36,521 nucleotides of DNA from Acidobacteriota bacterium (GCA_003156635.1 PMHK01000066.1:190-36710); one strand, 5' to 3'; shown: positions 7,536 to 17,351, numbered from the stretch's first letter. The notes: generated by a model not told the origin, from the letters alone. A program made the numbers and translations.

Positions 7536-9806
7536 CTACCAACTCCTGGCAATTGCCGCAACGATCCGACCGAGCGCGTCCACGTCGCGCGTGTCGACCA
7601 CTTCGGCGGGAGAATGGGAATAACGCAGCGCCCAACCCAGCGGAATATCCGCTGAGCCATAACGTACAAACGCCGAACCGTCGTTGCCGCCGGCAGTGAC
7701 TCCATACTGAACCGGAATATTATTTTTGCGGGCGAGTTGAATCACGCGTTCGACCAGATCGTGGCGCGCGATGTTCGAGCTGTCGATGGCGCGGATCACG
7801 AAACCGTCGCCGAGTTTCGCATCGCCGAAGCGTTTGGATTCGAGGGGCGAATCGGAGCTGACGAAAGTGTCGACGGCGAAGACAAAATCGGGAGTATGGC
7901 CTTCGGCGGCCAGGCGATTGGCCAGCTTCCCGGCGCCGACCAGGCCTTCTTCTTCGCCGGTGGACCAGACGAAGGTGACGTCGCGATCTTTCAGCGGCGC
8001 GCCGAGGGCCCAGACCGCGGAGAGGAGGGCGGCGGCTCCCACGCGATCGTCGAAAGCGCGGCCGTTGGCGCGAGTGCCGAGCAGCGGGCGATATCGTTTG
8101 GGGATGGTAATGGTATCGCCGACGCTGATGCCGAGTTTGGCCGCGTCCATCGGGTTGCGCGCGCCGGCATCGACACGGATTACATTTTTGGCGTCGGGCT
8201 TTTGCGGTTCGTCATCCGGCCATTTGAAATCGTGAGTGTCCCAGCCGAGCGGCGGCTCGACGATGGCGTCGAGATCGCCTTTGGCGGTGTGCACCAGCGC
8301 GGGATGGCCCTCGAAATAACTGAGGGAGCCGCTGCCGCGCCATTCGACTTCGAGGCGGCCATCGTTAGCGATAGATTTCACGGCGAAACCGATTTCGTCC
8401 AGGTGAGCGACAACGAGAATGCTGGGAGTCTTGGCGGCGGACGGCGTGCCCAGATGGAGGATTAAATTTCCGGCGGCGTCGGTTTCGGTTTTGGCCCATT
8501 TCGGAAGTAGCGAAGACACCGATTGACGGACCTCGTCCTCGTGGTAACTCACTCCATAGGCCTCGACCAAGACGCGAAGAGCGTTGGAGCTGACGGCGGC
8601 GGCTCGGGTGGTGGCAACGGCATTCGATTCGGCAGGAATGGCTTTGGCCACGGATTCGGAACCCTGCAGGTAACGGCTCAGAAGTTGGGTCAGGTTTTCG
8701 AGGTCGCGGGAATCGATCATTTCGGCGGGAGTGTCGGGCCAGGCGGTGGCAATCGCGAGATGCGCCCAATTCGCCGGAAGGGCCGGCATGGCCAAGTAGC
8801 TATTCGGCAGGAGATTCGCGGAGTAATCGCTAGCGAAGGTAATTTTCGCGGAATCGGCGAGTTGTTTGAGTTGGGAGCCGAAGCTAGTGAGGACACCATC
8901 GGTTTTTTCCACGCCGATGAGGACGCCGCTGCCGGGTTCGCGGCGGGGGGCGTGACGCATGGTGGGCATATCGGGAATCGGGCCGCCGGGCAGCAGGCGG
9001 CCAATGTAGATCATTTCGTCGGCGTGCGTCGCGGTGAGGATGCGCTGCAATCCGCGGGCGCCGGTGCGCTGCTGGACGACGAATGCGATGGTGATGGTGC
9101 CCTTAATTTTTGAGGGATCGAGTTGTTTCAAGGTTTCGATCAGTGCCGCAGCGCCGAAGCGATCACCGACGGACGCGCCGGCGAAGTCGGCGCCGCCCAG
9201 GTTTATCAAGCGGCGGTTGATGGCGATGGGGCTTAACAGGTCGACGCCGGCTTTGCGAACTTCGGCGGCGTTTGCCGCGCCGATATCGACGTAGAAATTT
9301 TCGAGGTCTCCGGCCTTGGGAGCGTTCAGATGCGCACCCTGCAGGTGGACGGAGAGGCCGGCGACTACGCCATCGATCCATTTGCCTTCGGTGGTTTCGA
9401 TTTTCACGGGTTGCGCGGCGTAGAGTTCGTTGAAAACCGGAGGCAGACCGAATTGGGGCAGGCGCTGTACGCGCAGATAGCCGTCGGCGGTAATTTCGCT
9501 GACGACGAAACCCGGCTCATCGATGGGAGTGACGATGAGGCGGTTCGGGGAGCCGGCGCCCATGGTGATGGTCACGTTGCCCATGTTGTCGGTCGCCGGA
9601 TGGAAGGCGGCGAGATCAGTGCGAATCGCTTTTCCCAGTTCGCTCTCGTAGCCGGAGACTGCCGGCGTGTCGACCAGTTGCGAGAGGATGTTCTGCGATG
9701 GGTTGTGAGACACGGCCGGAGCGGGAACGGCTTGAGCTGACGCTGAAGAACAAACAAGAAATGCGAAGCAAAGGGTGGACCAGATGAAGGCCAAGAATCG
9801 ATTCAT
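7536..9806 (-). CDS. Secreted tandem M42-family metallopeptidase (degenerate N-terminal domain + intact C-terminal domain)
   Basis: Internal ATG at 9806 gives signal peptide MNRFLAFIWSTLCFAFLVCSSASAQA with GAGGAA SD; C-terminal half has AHLDEIG, RAFDDRVGAAALL, STGEEEGLVGAG, AVDTF, RYSHSPAEVVDTRD. Confidence 0.92.
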   Translation of the reverse strand: MNRFLAFIWSTLCFAFLVCSSASAQAVPAPAVSHNPSQNILSQLVDTPAVSGYESELGKAIRTDLAAFHPATDNMGNVTITMGAGSPNRLIVTPIDEPGFVVSEITADGYLRVQRLPQFGLPPVFNELYAAQPVKIETTEGKWIDGVVAGLSVHLQGAHLNAPKAGDLENFYVDIGAANAAEVRKAGVDLLSPIAINRRLINLGGADFAGASVGDRFGAAALIETLKQLDPSKIKGTITIAFVVQQRTGARGLQRILTATHADEMIYIGRLLPGGPIPDMPTMRHAPRREPGSGVLIGVEKTDGVLTSFGSQLKQLADSAKITFASDYSANLLPNSYLAMPALPANWAHLAIATAWPDTPAEMIDSRDLENLTQLLSRYLQGSESVAKAIPAESNAVATTRAAAVSSNALRVLVEAYGVSYHEDEVRQSVSSLLPKWAKTETDAAGNLILHLGTPSAAKTPSILVVAHLDEIGFAVKSIANDGRLEVEWRGSGSLSYFEGHPALVHTAKGDLDAIVEPPLGWDTHDFKWPDDEPQKPDAKNVIRVDAGARNPMDAAKLGISVGDTITIPKRYRPLLGTRANGRAFDDRVGAAALLSAVWALGAPLKDRDVTFVWSTGEEEGLVGAGKLANRLAAEGHTPDFVFAVDTFVSSDSPLESKRFGDAKLGDGFVIRAIDSSNIARHDLVERVIQLARKNNIPVQYGVTAGGNDGSAFVRYGSADIPLGWALRYSHSPAEVVDTRDVDALGRIVAAIARSW

Positions 9807-9940
9807 GCGTTTCCTCGGGACTTGATTCACTAAGAGCCGCAAATGTATCCCGGTCGTCCGGATCACGCAAATGAAAGGTAGGGGGTAAGTCGGCAATTGT
9901 CTGAGTCCCGGAAGAAAACGATTCATACGGGAACCTGCGA

Positions 9941-11605
9941 TTACGCGCGGGAAAGTTCGGTGATCAGGGCTTCGCGGCGCTTGAGGGCGATGGAGTCGAC
10001 TTGATTGAGGACCAGGATGTAGCCGACGGCGGCGAGAACGATCAGGAACAGGAAGAGCAGGGTGGCGACCCAGATGCGGCCGGAGGCTCGGGCGGCGATG
10101 AGGGCGAGAGCGCAGAGACCGATGGCGACGGCTTGAATGGCGAGGCTGGCGATGGCGGTGGTGCCGGAGGCGCGCTGGCGGCCGAAGGTGCCGTAGTCGA
10201 TTTTTTTCGGAGTGTAGAGGGAGAGCAAGTTGCCGGCCGCAAGATTCACGAGGAGGCCGAAGGTGACGCCGGTGAGGGTGGCGGCCACGATCTCGGCGGA
10301 AGGCGGGCGGTAAAGAAAACAGGTGCCCAGCCAGACCAGCAGAATTTCGATGGCGATGATGATGGCGTGAGCCAGGTTCTTGCCCAGCACAATTTCACGA
10401 AAGCGCAGCGGAGCGAGAAAGAAAAACTGAACGCCGACTCCGTCGCCGCCGAAGGTGTTGTAGACCAGGTTGGTGAGCATCAAGAGGGTGTAGGCGGCAC
10501 CCACGGGAAAAGCCAGATCGGCGGCGCGAGCAAGGATGCCGCCGGGATCGCCGGTGCGGGCCGAACCAAAACGAAAAATCACCAGAACGACCACCGGCAT
10601 GATGAAGGTGAAAAGCATGGGGCCGCTGCGCGAGAGATAGTGAAATTCTTTTTCGACGACCGCGGAGATCGGGCCGGGAACGCCAGGAATATTCCAGCCT
10701 ACGGTGGGCGCGGCACCTCGGGCGGCGGGTTTGGCAGTGCGCGCGACCGCCTCGCTCAAATTTTCGCCCTGGTACTGCGCACGGAGGCGGATCTTGAGCA
10801 GCCCTAGAATGATCGCGGAATAAAAGCATTGCAGCAGAACGGCACCCAGCGAGCGGAGGAAATCGCCATGCAGCGCGCTGGCGATGGAATCCGCAGCCAA
10901 GCCGGGCGGCAAGAAACGCTGCAGGGGCAAGGCCTGCGCGGAGAAGTGCGACATCGCGGGGCCGGCGCGTTTGCCGAAGTGAAGAATCAGCGGATTGATC
11001 AGCTGAAAACTGATGATAAAGAGAAAAAAAATGACGCCGAGAAGTTCGCGGGTGCGGCGCTGGGCCAGCCATCTTTCGACCCAGACATAAACCATGCGGC
11101 CGAGAAGAATATTCAGGATAGCGAAAGCCAGCAGGGACAGTGCCGCCACAAAAAACAGCGAAGGCGCAGCGACCGTGATTCCGAGCACGATGCCGAGCGA
11201 CCACAAAATGCCGATCGCGGTGGCGGGCTCGAGCGAACCAAAGGCGAGGCGGACCAAAAAGTAGGAGCGGAAAGTCAGCGGGAAACGCAGCAGGTTGGAC
11301 GAATCGATATTTTCGGAAAAGGCGCTGGCCAGCACGGGAAAAAATTGCCAGAAGAGAAATATGAGCCAAAATAGCAGCGCCAGGAATTCAGGTTGGCCGT
11401 GAGAAGCGAAATACCAGGAGGCCAAGCCGAGGCCGACGCTGCCGCCCAGACCCAGCATGCCGAAACCCAGAAACATGAAAATGCGAGCGACCAATTCCAG
11501 TCGCCCACGCACGGTGCGCAGAGAATTTACGAAAAGCTGCCAGCGGACGCGACCGATGGCGGCAAACTGTTCGCGCATGCTGGGACTGAAATCTAGCCGA
11601 GCCAC
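9941..11605 (-). CDS. ABC-2 type transporter permease
   Basis: Many hydrophobic segments; GTG at 11605 (VARLDFSPSMREQFAAIG) overlaps the ATPase gene by 13 nt. Confidence 0.85.
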   Translation of the reverse strand: MARLDFSPSMREQFAAIGRVRWQLFVNSLRTVRGRLELVARIFMFLGFGMLGLGGSVGLGLASWYFASHGQPEFLALLFWLIFLFWQFFPVLASAFSENIDSSNLLRFPLTFRSYFLVRLAFGSLEPATAIGILWSLGIVLGITVAAPSLFFVAALSLLAFAILNILLGRMVYVWVERWLAQRRTRELLGVIFFLFIISFQLINPLILHFGKRAGPAMSHFSAQALPLQRFLPPGLAADSIASALHGDFLRSLGAVLLQCFYSAIILGLLKIRLRAQYQGENLSEAVARTAKPAARGAAPTVGWNIPGVPGPISAVVEKEFHYLSRSGPMLFTFIMPVVVLVIFRFGSARTGDPGGILARAADLAFPVGAAYTLLMLTNLVYNTFGGDGVGVQFFFLAPLRFREIVLGKNLAHAIIIAIEILLVWLGTCFLYRPPSAEIVAATLTGVTFGLLVNLAAGNLLSLYTPKKIDYGTFGRQRASGTTAIASLAIQAVAIGLCALALIAARASGRIWVATLLFLFLIVLAAVGYILVLNQVDSIALKRREALITELSRA

Positions 11606-12447
11606 GAGAGTTCCTGATCGGGGCGGCGCGTGCCACCGACGATGCGCAGAAAAATTTGTTCGAGGGTGAGTTTTTCGCCGGACGCAGGCTGATCGCCGGG
11701 AGCCGCGCCCGAGGCGAGCAGAGCGGTAGCGCTCTGGGCGGCTACGCCCGCGCGGAGTTCTTCGAGCGAGCCCTGGGCGACGAGTTGACCGCGATGAATG
11801 ATGGCGACGTGGCTGCACAGGCGTTCGACGATTTCCAAAACGTGCGAAGTGAGAAAAATGGTGGCGCCGCGGGCGATCATGCTTTGCAGCATGGCTTTCA
11901 GGGTGTTGGAGGCGACGGCGTCAACGCCTTCGAAAGGCTCATCGAGAAATAAAACCTTGGGTCCGTGAATCACAGCCGCGGCGAGAGCGAGTTTTTTCTG
12001 CATGCCGTGGGAATAATCGGTGACCAGGGATTTGGGCTGGTCGGTGAGCTGCATGAATTCGAGAAGTTCGGCGGAGCGTTTTGCGGCGGTGTCGCGATCG
12101 AGGCCGTACATGCGGCCGACGAAATTCAGATACTCGGATCCAGTGAGCCGGCCAAAAAGCGCCATGCCTTCGGGGACCACGCCAATCTGGCGTTTTACTT
12201 CGACCGGATTCTCGGTGAAGTCGCTGCCGAGAATCTGCATGCGGCCCGAACTGGGCGCGAGCAAACCAGTGAGCATTTTAATGGTGGTGGACTTCCCTGC
12301 CCCGTTGGGACCCAGGAAGCCGAAAAACTGCCCGGGCGCCACGCGCAGGTTCACATCCTGCACGGCGGTGAGGTCGCCGAAGCGGCGGGTGAGGTGTTCG
12401 GTAGCGATGGCCGGCGCGGCCGCAACTGGAATTGAAATGGCGCTCAT
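11593..12447 (-). CDS. ABC transporter ATP-binding protein
   Basis: Walker A GPNGAGKST, signature DYSHGMQKKLALAAAVIHGPKVLFLDEPFEGVD. Confidence 0.96.
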   Translation of the reverse strand: MSAISIPVAAAPAIATEHLTRRFGDLTAVQDVNLRVAPGQFFGFLGPNGAGKSTTIKMLTGLLAPSSGRMQILGSDFTENPVEVKRQIGVVPEGMALFGRLTGSEYLNFVGRMYGLDRDTAAKRSAELLEFMQLTDQPKSLVTDYSHGMQKKLALAAAVIHGPKVLFLDEPFEGVDAVASNTLKAMLQSMIARGATIFLTSHVLEIVERLCSHVAIIHRGQLVAQGSLEELRAGVAAQSATALLASGAAPGDQPASGEKLTLEQIFLRIVGGTRRPDQELSWLG

Positions 12448-12491
12448 GGAATTTTCGACTCTAGCACACGACGCGGGGACCGAACGAAAAT

Positions 12492-14264
12492 CTAGTGCGA
12501 GCTGACGCTGGGGGCGAGTGGAACGCTGGGCTGCGGGAATACGGCCATCACGGCCGGCAATTCCAGGCGGAACGTGCAGCCGCCCTCAGGGCGGTTGAAG
12601 CCGAGAATATTGCCGCCATGCTCCTGCATCACACCATAGCAGATGCTGAGGCCGAGGCCGGTGCCTTTGCCCACAGATTTGGTGGTGTAGAAAGGATCGA
12701 AAACTTTGTCAGGCTCTTTCATGCCCGGGCCGGTGTCGGAAAATTCGATGATGACCAGGCCGCGTTCGCGGAGCGTGCGGATCAGCAGCACACCACCGCC
12801 GGCGGACTCCATGGCGTCGACGCCATTGCTGATCAGATGATAGAAAACCTGGAGCAGCTGATTCGGATCGCCGCGGACCGCCGGCAGGACGCTGCGATTC
12901 TCGAGTTCGATGCGGATATTTTTTTCGCGTAGATCGAGATTGCGCAACTGGACCGCGCCGGTGAGCACGGTATTGAGATCCAGCAACTGTTTTTCGGCCG
13001 GCACCTGGCGCGCGAAGCTGAGTAAGTTGGTGACGAGTTCCTTGGTGCGGCGCGCCTGTTCGCGAATTTTTTGGCCGAGCGAATAGGCGCGGCTTTCGGA
13101 TGGATTCTCGAGGGTCAGCAGGTCGGAATAGCCGAGGATGGCGGTAAGCGGATTATTGATTTCGTGCGCGGCGCCGGCGGCTAGCTGGCCCAGCGACGCG
13201 AGCTTTTCGGATTGAACGAAATGGGTCTGGAGGCGCTTGACGTTCTCGAGCGAATCCCAGAGGTCGTGGACCAGCTGGGTGCGTTCCTGGTAAACGAGAT
13301 GCTGGCGCAGGAAGACCAGGGCGCTGACGATGAAGATGGCGGTCAAGGTCACCAGCATTCGGAATTTCCGGACCGGGACGGGCGCATCGCTGAGTTCCAG
13401 GTTCCAAATCGCCAGGAGCGGAGCCGACAGGCAGCCGATGCGGGCCAGACGCGTGGGCCACTGGGTATCGCGCTTGAGCGGCGCGGTCATCGGTTCGGGT
13501 TCAAATTTCAAATCACGGGCGATGATGCCGGTGACGCCGATCCACACGAAGGCGCAGAGCATGGGCAGGCGGAGCAAATATCCGTCGTAGGAAATTTTGT
13601 GGCGAATGGCGAGATCGAGGACGAAAATTCCGGAGATGTACAAGGAAAAGGCGCCGAAGAGATTTCCGTAGATCTTCCGCCAGGAACCCTGCGCGCGAAA
13701 AAACAGAATTCCGAACCCGATGGCGACCACCAAATTTTCGATGAAATATGCGGTAACATCGCGCGAATGAAACAGCGCCGGTTCGTGCTGCACGCTTTTC
13801 CAGGGCATGGCCGCGAAAATATAGATATAGAGCCAGACAATTCCGAGCAGCAGCAGATCGATCAGGCCAAAGCGCAGAGTTTCGCGCATTTTGCGGGCGT
13901 GGGGCATGAGCGCAATGGCGGCCATGAACGGGACCGTGTGCAGAAAAAAGAGCAAATCGGCGGCGAACGGCGGCTGGGTCTGGTGGTGGAGACCAAACTC
14001 GGTGTAAACGAGCACGAGAATCCCGGAGAGCCAGAGGGTGCAGCCCAAGGCCAAGAGCATCCAGAAGCCATTTTGACGGCGGTAGGGCGAGGCGGCGTTC
14101 CAGAGCAAGAAGGTATTGCAAAACAAGGGAACGACACAGGCCAGAACGTAGCTGAAATTTTCAACCATGGGCAGGCGGGACTTGAGCATGGACGACACGA
14201 GAAATCCGCCGACGAAAAATGTCCACGCGCAAAGAATCAGGATGGAATTCCGGGTTAATTTCAT
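12492..14264 (-). CDS. Multi-TM sensor histidine kinase
   Basis: Long polytopic N-terminus; LASLGQLAAGAAHEINNPLTAILGYSDLL H-box; DTGPGMKE...GKGTGLGLSICYGVMQEHGG. Confidence 0.94.
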   Translation of the reverse strand: MKLTRNSILILCAWTFFVGGFLVSSMLKSRLPMVENFSYVLACVVPLFCNTFLLWNAASPYRRQNGFWMLLALGCTLWLSGILVLVYTEFGLHHQTQPPFAADLLFFLHTVPFMAAIALMPHARKMRETLRFGLIDLLLLGIVWLYIYIFAAMPWKSVQHEPALFHSRDVTAYFIENLVVAIGFGILFFRAQGSWRKIYGNLFGAFSLYISGIFVLDLAIRHKISYDGYLLRLPMLCAFVWIGVTGIIARDLKFEPEPMTAPLKRDTQWPTRLARIGCLSAPLLAIWNLELSDAPVPVRKFRMLVTLTAIFIVSALVFLRQHLVYQERTQLVHDLWDSLENVKRLQTHFVQSEKLASLGQLAAGAAHEINNPLTAILGYSDLLTLENPSESRAYSLGQKIREQARRTKELVTNLLSFARQVPAEKQLLDLNTVLTGAVQLRNLDLREKNIRIELENRSVLPAVRGDPNQLLQVFYHLISNGVDAMESAGGGVLLIRTLRERGLVIIEFSDTGPGMKEPDKVFDPFYTTKSVGKGTGLGLSICYGVMQEHGGNILGFNRPEGGCTFRLELPAVMAVFPQPSVPLAPSVSSH

Positions 14265-14453
14265 CTGAATGCCTGGAAAAAATTTTACAGGAGACGGTGG
14301 GGATTGGGCGGAGAACTTCCTAAGCTCTTTCTAAGACAGAACGAGAGAAGGCGAAAGGTTTCGCTGTACTAGTGAAAATAGGTGCTGAGAGGATTCGGGG
14401 GATTGGTTTGGAACTGACTGATTCCTTTGCGATTAGATTGGGGCTAAACAAAA

Positions 14454-14984
14454 ATGGATGGTTCGCATACGCGCGGTTCAATTTTGGGGGAGGCTGACAT
14501 CAGGGACCGAAATGCAGCAGCGCTGGCGGCGGTGAGGATCTCGTTGGGAGCACTGTTTCTAATTTTTGCGCAGTACAAGGTATTCGGCACGGGGTTCACT
14601 TTGGGCGGAGGCTTCCAGTACTGGATCAACCGATTCCTGGCGGAAGGCGCTTACCCGTTCATGGTTCCGGTGCTGCGAAATTTTGTGCTACCGCACGCGA
14701 CGGCGATCGCTTTTTTGACGGCTTATGGGGAGTTGGCGATTGGGCTTTCGCTGGTTCTGGGAGTTCTGGTGCGTCCGGCGAGCGCTTGCGGCGCGATCTA
14801 TATGTTGACGCTGCTTTTTTCCTCGAATTACCCCGGAGCGCACGCGCCGTTCTGGCAATATTTCGGTGCGTCATTGGAGCACCTGGTTCCGGCACTTTGT
14901 TTTGCGGCGTTTCTGGTGGGCGACCCGGCACGGGTGCTCTCGATTCCTTCCTACCTGAAATCCAGAAATCGTGCGGCGCAGTAA
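14454..14984 (+). CDS. DoxX family membrane protein
   Basis: ISLGALFLIFAQYKVFGTGFTLGGGFQYWI and four hydrophobic segments typical of DoxX/DoxD-like proteins. Confidence 0.8.
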   Translation: MDGSHTRGSILGEADIRDRNAAALAAVRISLGALFLIFAQYKVFGTGFTLGGGFQYWINRFLAEGAYPFMVPVLRNFVLPHATAIAFLTAYGELAIGLSLVLGVLVRPASACGAIYMLTLLFSSNYPGAHAPFWQYFGASLEHLVPALCFAAFLVGDPARVLSIPSYLKSRNRAAQ

Positions 14985-14991
14985 AAACGAA

Positions 14992-15948
14992 CTACGGCGA
15001 ACGCAGAACCGGACTGAGCGAGGGAATATCGTCGGAAGGATTTCGACGGTCGGCGGACCATAGCGAAAGGCCGGTGCGGAGCAGCCTGGCGAACTCCTGG
15101 GCCGGCAGCGGGCGACTGAAATAATAGCCCTGGGCCTCGTCGCACCGATGAGCCTGAAGAAATTCGAGTTCGGCCCGGGTCTCGACACCTTCAGCAATGA
15201 CCCGGAGATTCAGGCTGCGGCCCATGGCGATGACGGCGGTGATGATCGCGGTGTCGTCCGGCGTAGCGGTAATCTGGCGGATGAAAGACTGATCGATCTT
15301 GAGCGAATCCACGGGAAATTTCCGGAGATAGCTGAGGCTGGAGTAGCCGGTGCCGAAATCATCGACCGCCAGATGGACCCCGCCGGCGCGCAAGTTTTTG
15401 AGAACGGACTCGGTGGATTCGGCGCGCTTCATCAGCACGGTTTCGGTGAGTTCCAGTTCGAGGCGCCGGGGATTTAAGCCGGTGTCTTGCAGGATGGTGA
15501 ATACGCCGTCGAGAAAATGTTCATGGCGAAATTCGATGGCGGAAATATTCACAGCGATGCTGGCGAGTGACAAGCCCGCATCCGCCCAGGTGCGAACCTG
15601 GCGGCACGCTTCGTGCAGGACCCAATTTCCGATGGGGAGAATCAGGCCGCAGTCTTCGGCCACCGGAATAAATTTGCCGGGGGGAATCGGCCCATGCTCC
15701 GGGTGGTTCCAGCGAACCAACGCTTCCGCGCCGGTGATCTCTCCGGTATTCAAGTCGATTTTGGGCTGATAGTGCACGGTCAATTCGCGGCGATCCAGAG
15801 CGCGGCGCAGACTTTCTTCAATGGATTGGCGCTCGACGGCCCGGACGTTCATGGCCGGTTTGAAAAACTGATAGTTCTGCCGGCCGTTTTCCTTGGCCTG
15901 GTACATCGCCGTGTCGGCATTCTTGATGGGTCTCGGCATCGAGGCCAT
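14992..15948 (-). CDS. EAL-domain c-di-GMP phosphodiesterase module (frame-shifted 3' part of the upstream GGDEF gene)
   Basis: EALVRWNHPEHGPIPPGKFIPVAEDCGLI, VDDFGTGYSSLSYLRKFPVDSLKIDQSFI, AEGVET; begins with KNADTAMYQAKENGRQNYQFF, the missing end of the GGDEF domain. Confidence 0.9.
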   Translation of the reverse strand: MASMPRPIKNADTAMYQAKENGRQNYQFFKPAMNVRAVERQSIEESLRRALDRRELTVHYQPKIDLNTGEITGAEALVRWNHPEHGPIPPGKFIPVAEDCGLILPIGNWVLHEACRQVRTWADAGLSLASIAVNISAIEFRHEHFLDGVFTILQDTGLNPRRLELELTETVLMKRAESTESVLKNLRAGGVHLAVDDFGTGYSSLSYLRKFPVDSLKIDQSFIRQITATPDDTAIITAVIAMGRSLNLRVIAEGVETRAELEFLQAHRCDEAQGYYFSRPLPAQEFARLLRTGLSLWSADRRNPSDDIPSLSPVLRSP

Positions 15949-17104
15949 CGTCGGGATAGACGCTGAGGCCGATGCTGGTGGTGACGTGCAGATCGTGCTG
16001 ATCGATGGAATGGGGTTCGGCGACGGCTTGCAGGATTTTTTTCGCGGTGATGGCCACGTCGCTCGACTGCTTTACTTCGGCGAGAAGGACGACGAACTCG
16101 TCGCCTCCTTGACGACTGACCGTATCCGAAGCGCGGACGCAGTGAACCAGGCGTGCGGCGATGGATTTCAGGAGCTTGTCTCCGATCAGATGACCTAAAG
16201 AATCATTGATGTGTTTGAAGCCATCCAGATCCAGGAACAGCAGCGCTAACTTGGTGGATCGACGGTGCGCCAAGGCGATCGCCTGGCGCAAACGATCGCT
16301 CGCCAGCATGCGATTGGGCAAGCCGGTAAGGAAATCGTGCTGGGCAGAATGGCTCATCTGGCGAGTCATCGCTCGAACTTCGCTGACGTCACGGAACACG
16401 ATCACGGCTCCCGAGGCTTTGCCTTCACGGTCATGAATCGGGGAAATACAGTCTTCTATGGGAATTTCGACGCCGTCGCGGCGCATCAAGAAGCAGTCGG
16501 AGGGCCAGTGTTTCTGATTTAGTTCAACGGCCAAATTCGCCAGATCGGAGTAGTTCCGGTGGGAATCCAGGATCTTGAAAATTTCGGGCATCGGCCGGCC
16601 AGCCGCTTCCAGCAGCGACCAACCCGTCATTTTTTCCGCGACGACATTGAGGTAAGTGACATTTCCAAAATTATCGGTGCAAATGACCGCATCACCGATG
16701 CTGTTGAGGGTGACCTGGGCACGCTCTTTTTCGGCGAAGAGCGCTTCTTCCCTGGCCTTGCGTTCGATCGTGTAGCGCAGTGCGCGAAAAAATGCACGCG
16801 GCTCAAGCTGGCCCTTGATGAGGTGATCCTGGGCGCCTTCGCGCAGAACCTGCTGGGCGAGGGACTCATCGTCGGCCAACCGCACCCGGCGCAAAGCTCC
16901 GATCCCCTGGGCGTCGGGCAAACCTAGATCGAGAAGGATAATGTCGAAATTTTCCGGAGCCAGAAATTCTTCGGCCTCGCGCACAGACTTGGCGCGTTCC
17001 AACTTGGCCGCGACCGAACCGCGGCGGCCCATCATGGAGCGGAGCAGCAGGGCATCGTCGTCGTTGTCCTCAACCAGCAGAATTTTGATCGATGGGTCGC
17101 TCAT
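15818..17104 (-). CDS. REC-PAS-GGDEF diguanylate cyclase (5' part of a frame-shifted GGDEF-EAL gene)
   Basis: REC ILLVEDNDDDALLLRSMM...FDIILLDLGLPD; PAS region; GGDEF with I-site RASDTVSRQGGDEFVVLLAEV; reading frame lost after VYPDDGLDAET. Confidence 0.92.
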   Translation of the reverse strand: MSDPSIKILLVEDNDDDALLLRSMMGRRGSVAAKLERAKSVREAEEFLAPENFDIILLDLGLPDAQGIGALRRVRLADDESLAQQVLREGAQDHLIKGQLEPRAFFRALRYTIERKAREEALFAEKERAQVTLNSIGDAVICTDNFGNVTYLNVVAEKMTGWSLLEAAGRPMPEIFKILDSHRNYSDLANLAVELNQKHWPSDCFLMRRDGVEIPIEDCISPIHDREGKASGAVIVFRDVSEVRAMTRQMSHSAQHDFLTGLPNRMLASDRLRQAIALAHRRSTKLALLFLDLDGFKHINDSLGHLIGDKLLKSIAARLVHCVRASDTVSRQGGDEFVVLLAEVKQSSDVAITAKKILQAVAEPHSIDQHDLHVTTSIGLSVYPDDGLDAETHQECRHGDVPGQGKRPAELSVFQTGHERPGRRAPIH

Positions 17105-17351
17105 CAGCGCGGGCCTCGCAGGCGGGGATCTCCGCGCAGAATAAGTGACCTAAGTAGAGCCAGCATTCTCATTGGCGGCCAGTGGAACGGGATATGGAAT
17201 CCGGCGCGACCCTAAAAGGCTGAGAGGCAGCCGTAGTCGCGCAACGGTTACGGAAGGGAATACAAGCTTATATTGGCACAGGCCGGGGTCAAGTTGAGTG
17301 CAAAAACGAGTGCTGAATCGACCATCAGCGCCAGGGTTTTCGCGGGCCCGC

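Noticed and set aside
10395-11369. 324-aa minus-strand ORF in another frame of the ABC permease
   Set aside because: Same-strand alternate frame rich in Arg/Pro/Ala; permease frame shows continuous TM segments.
13212-14258. 348-aa plus-strand ORF opposite the histidine kinase
   Set aside because: Gln/Glu/Gly-rich reverse-frame artefact with no domain; the kinase on the minus strand has full motif support.
14351-14364. Short inverted repeat GCGAAA-GG-TTTCGC upstream of DoxX
   Set aside because: Only 6 bp with a 2-nt loop, sterically poor and expected by chance.
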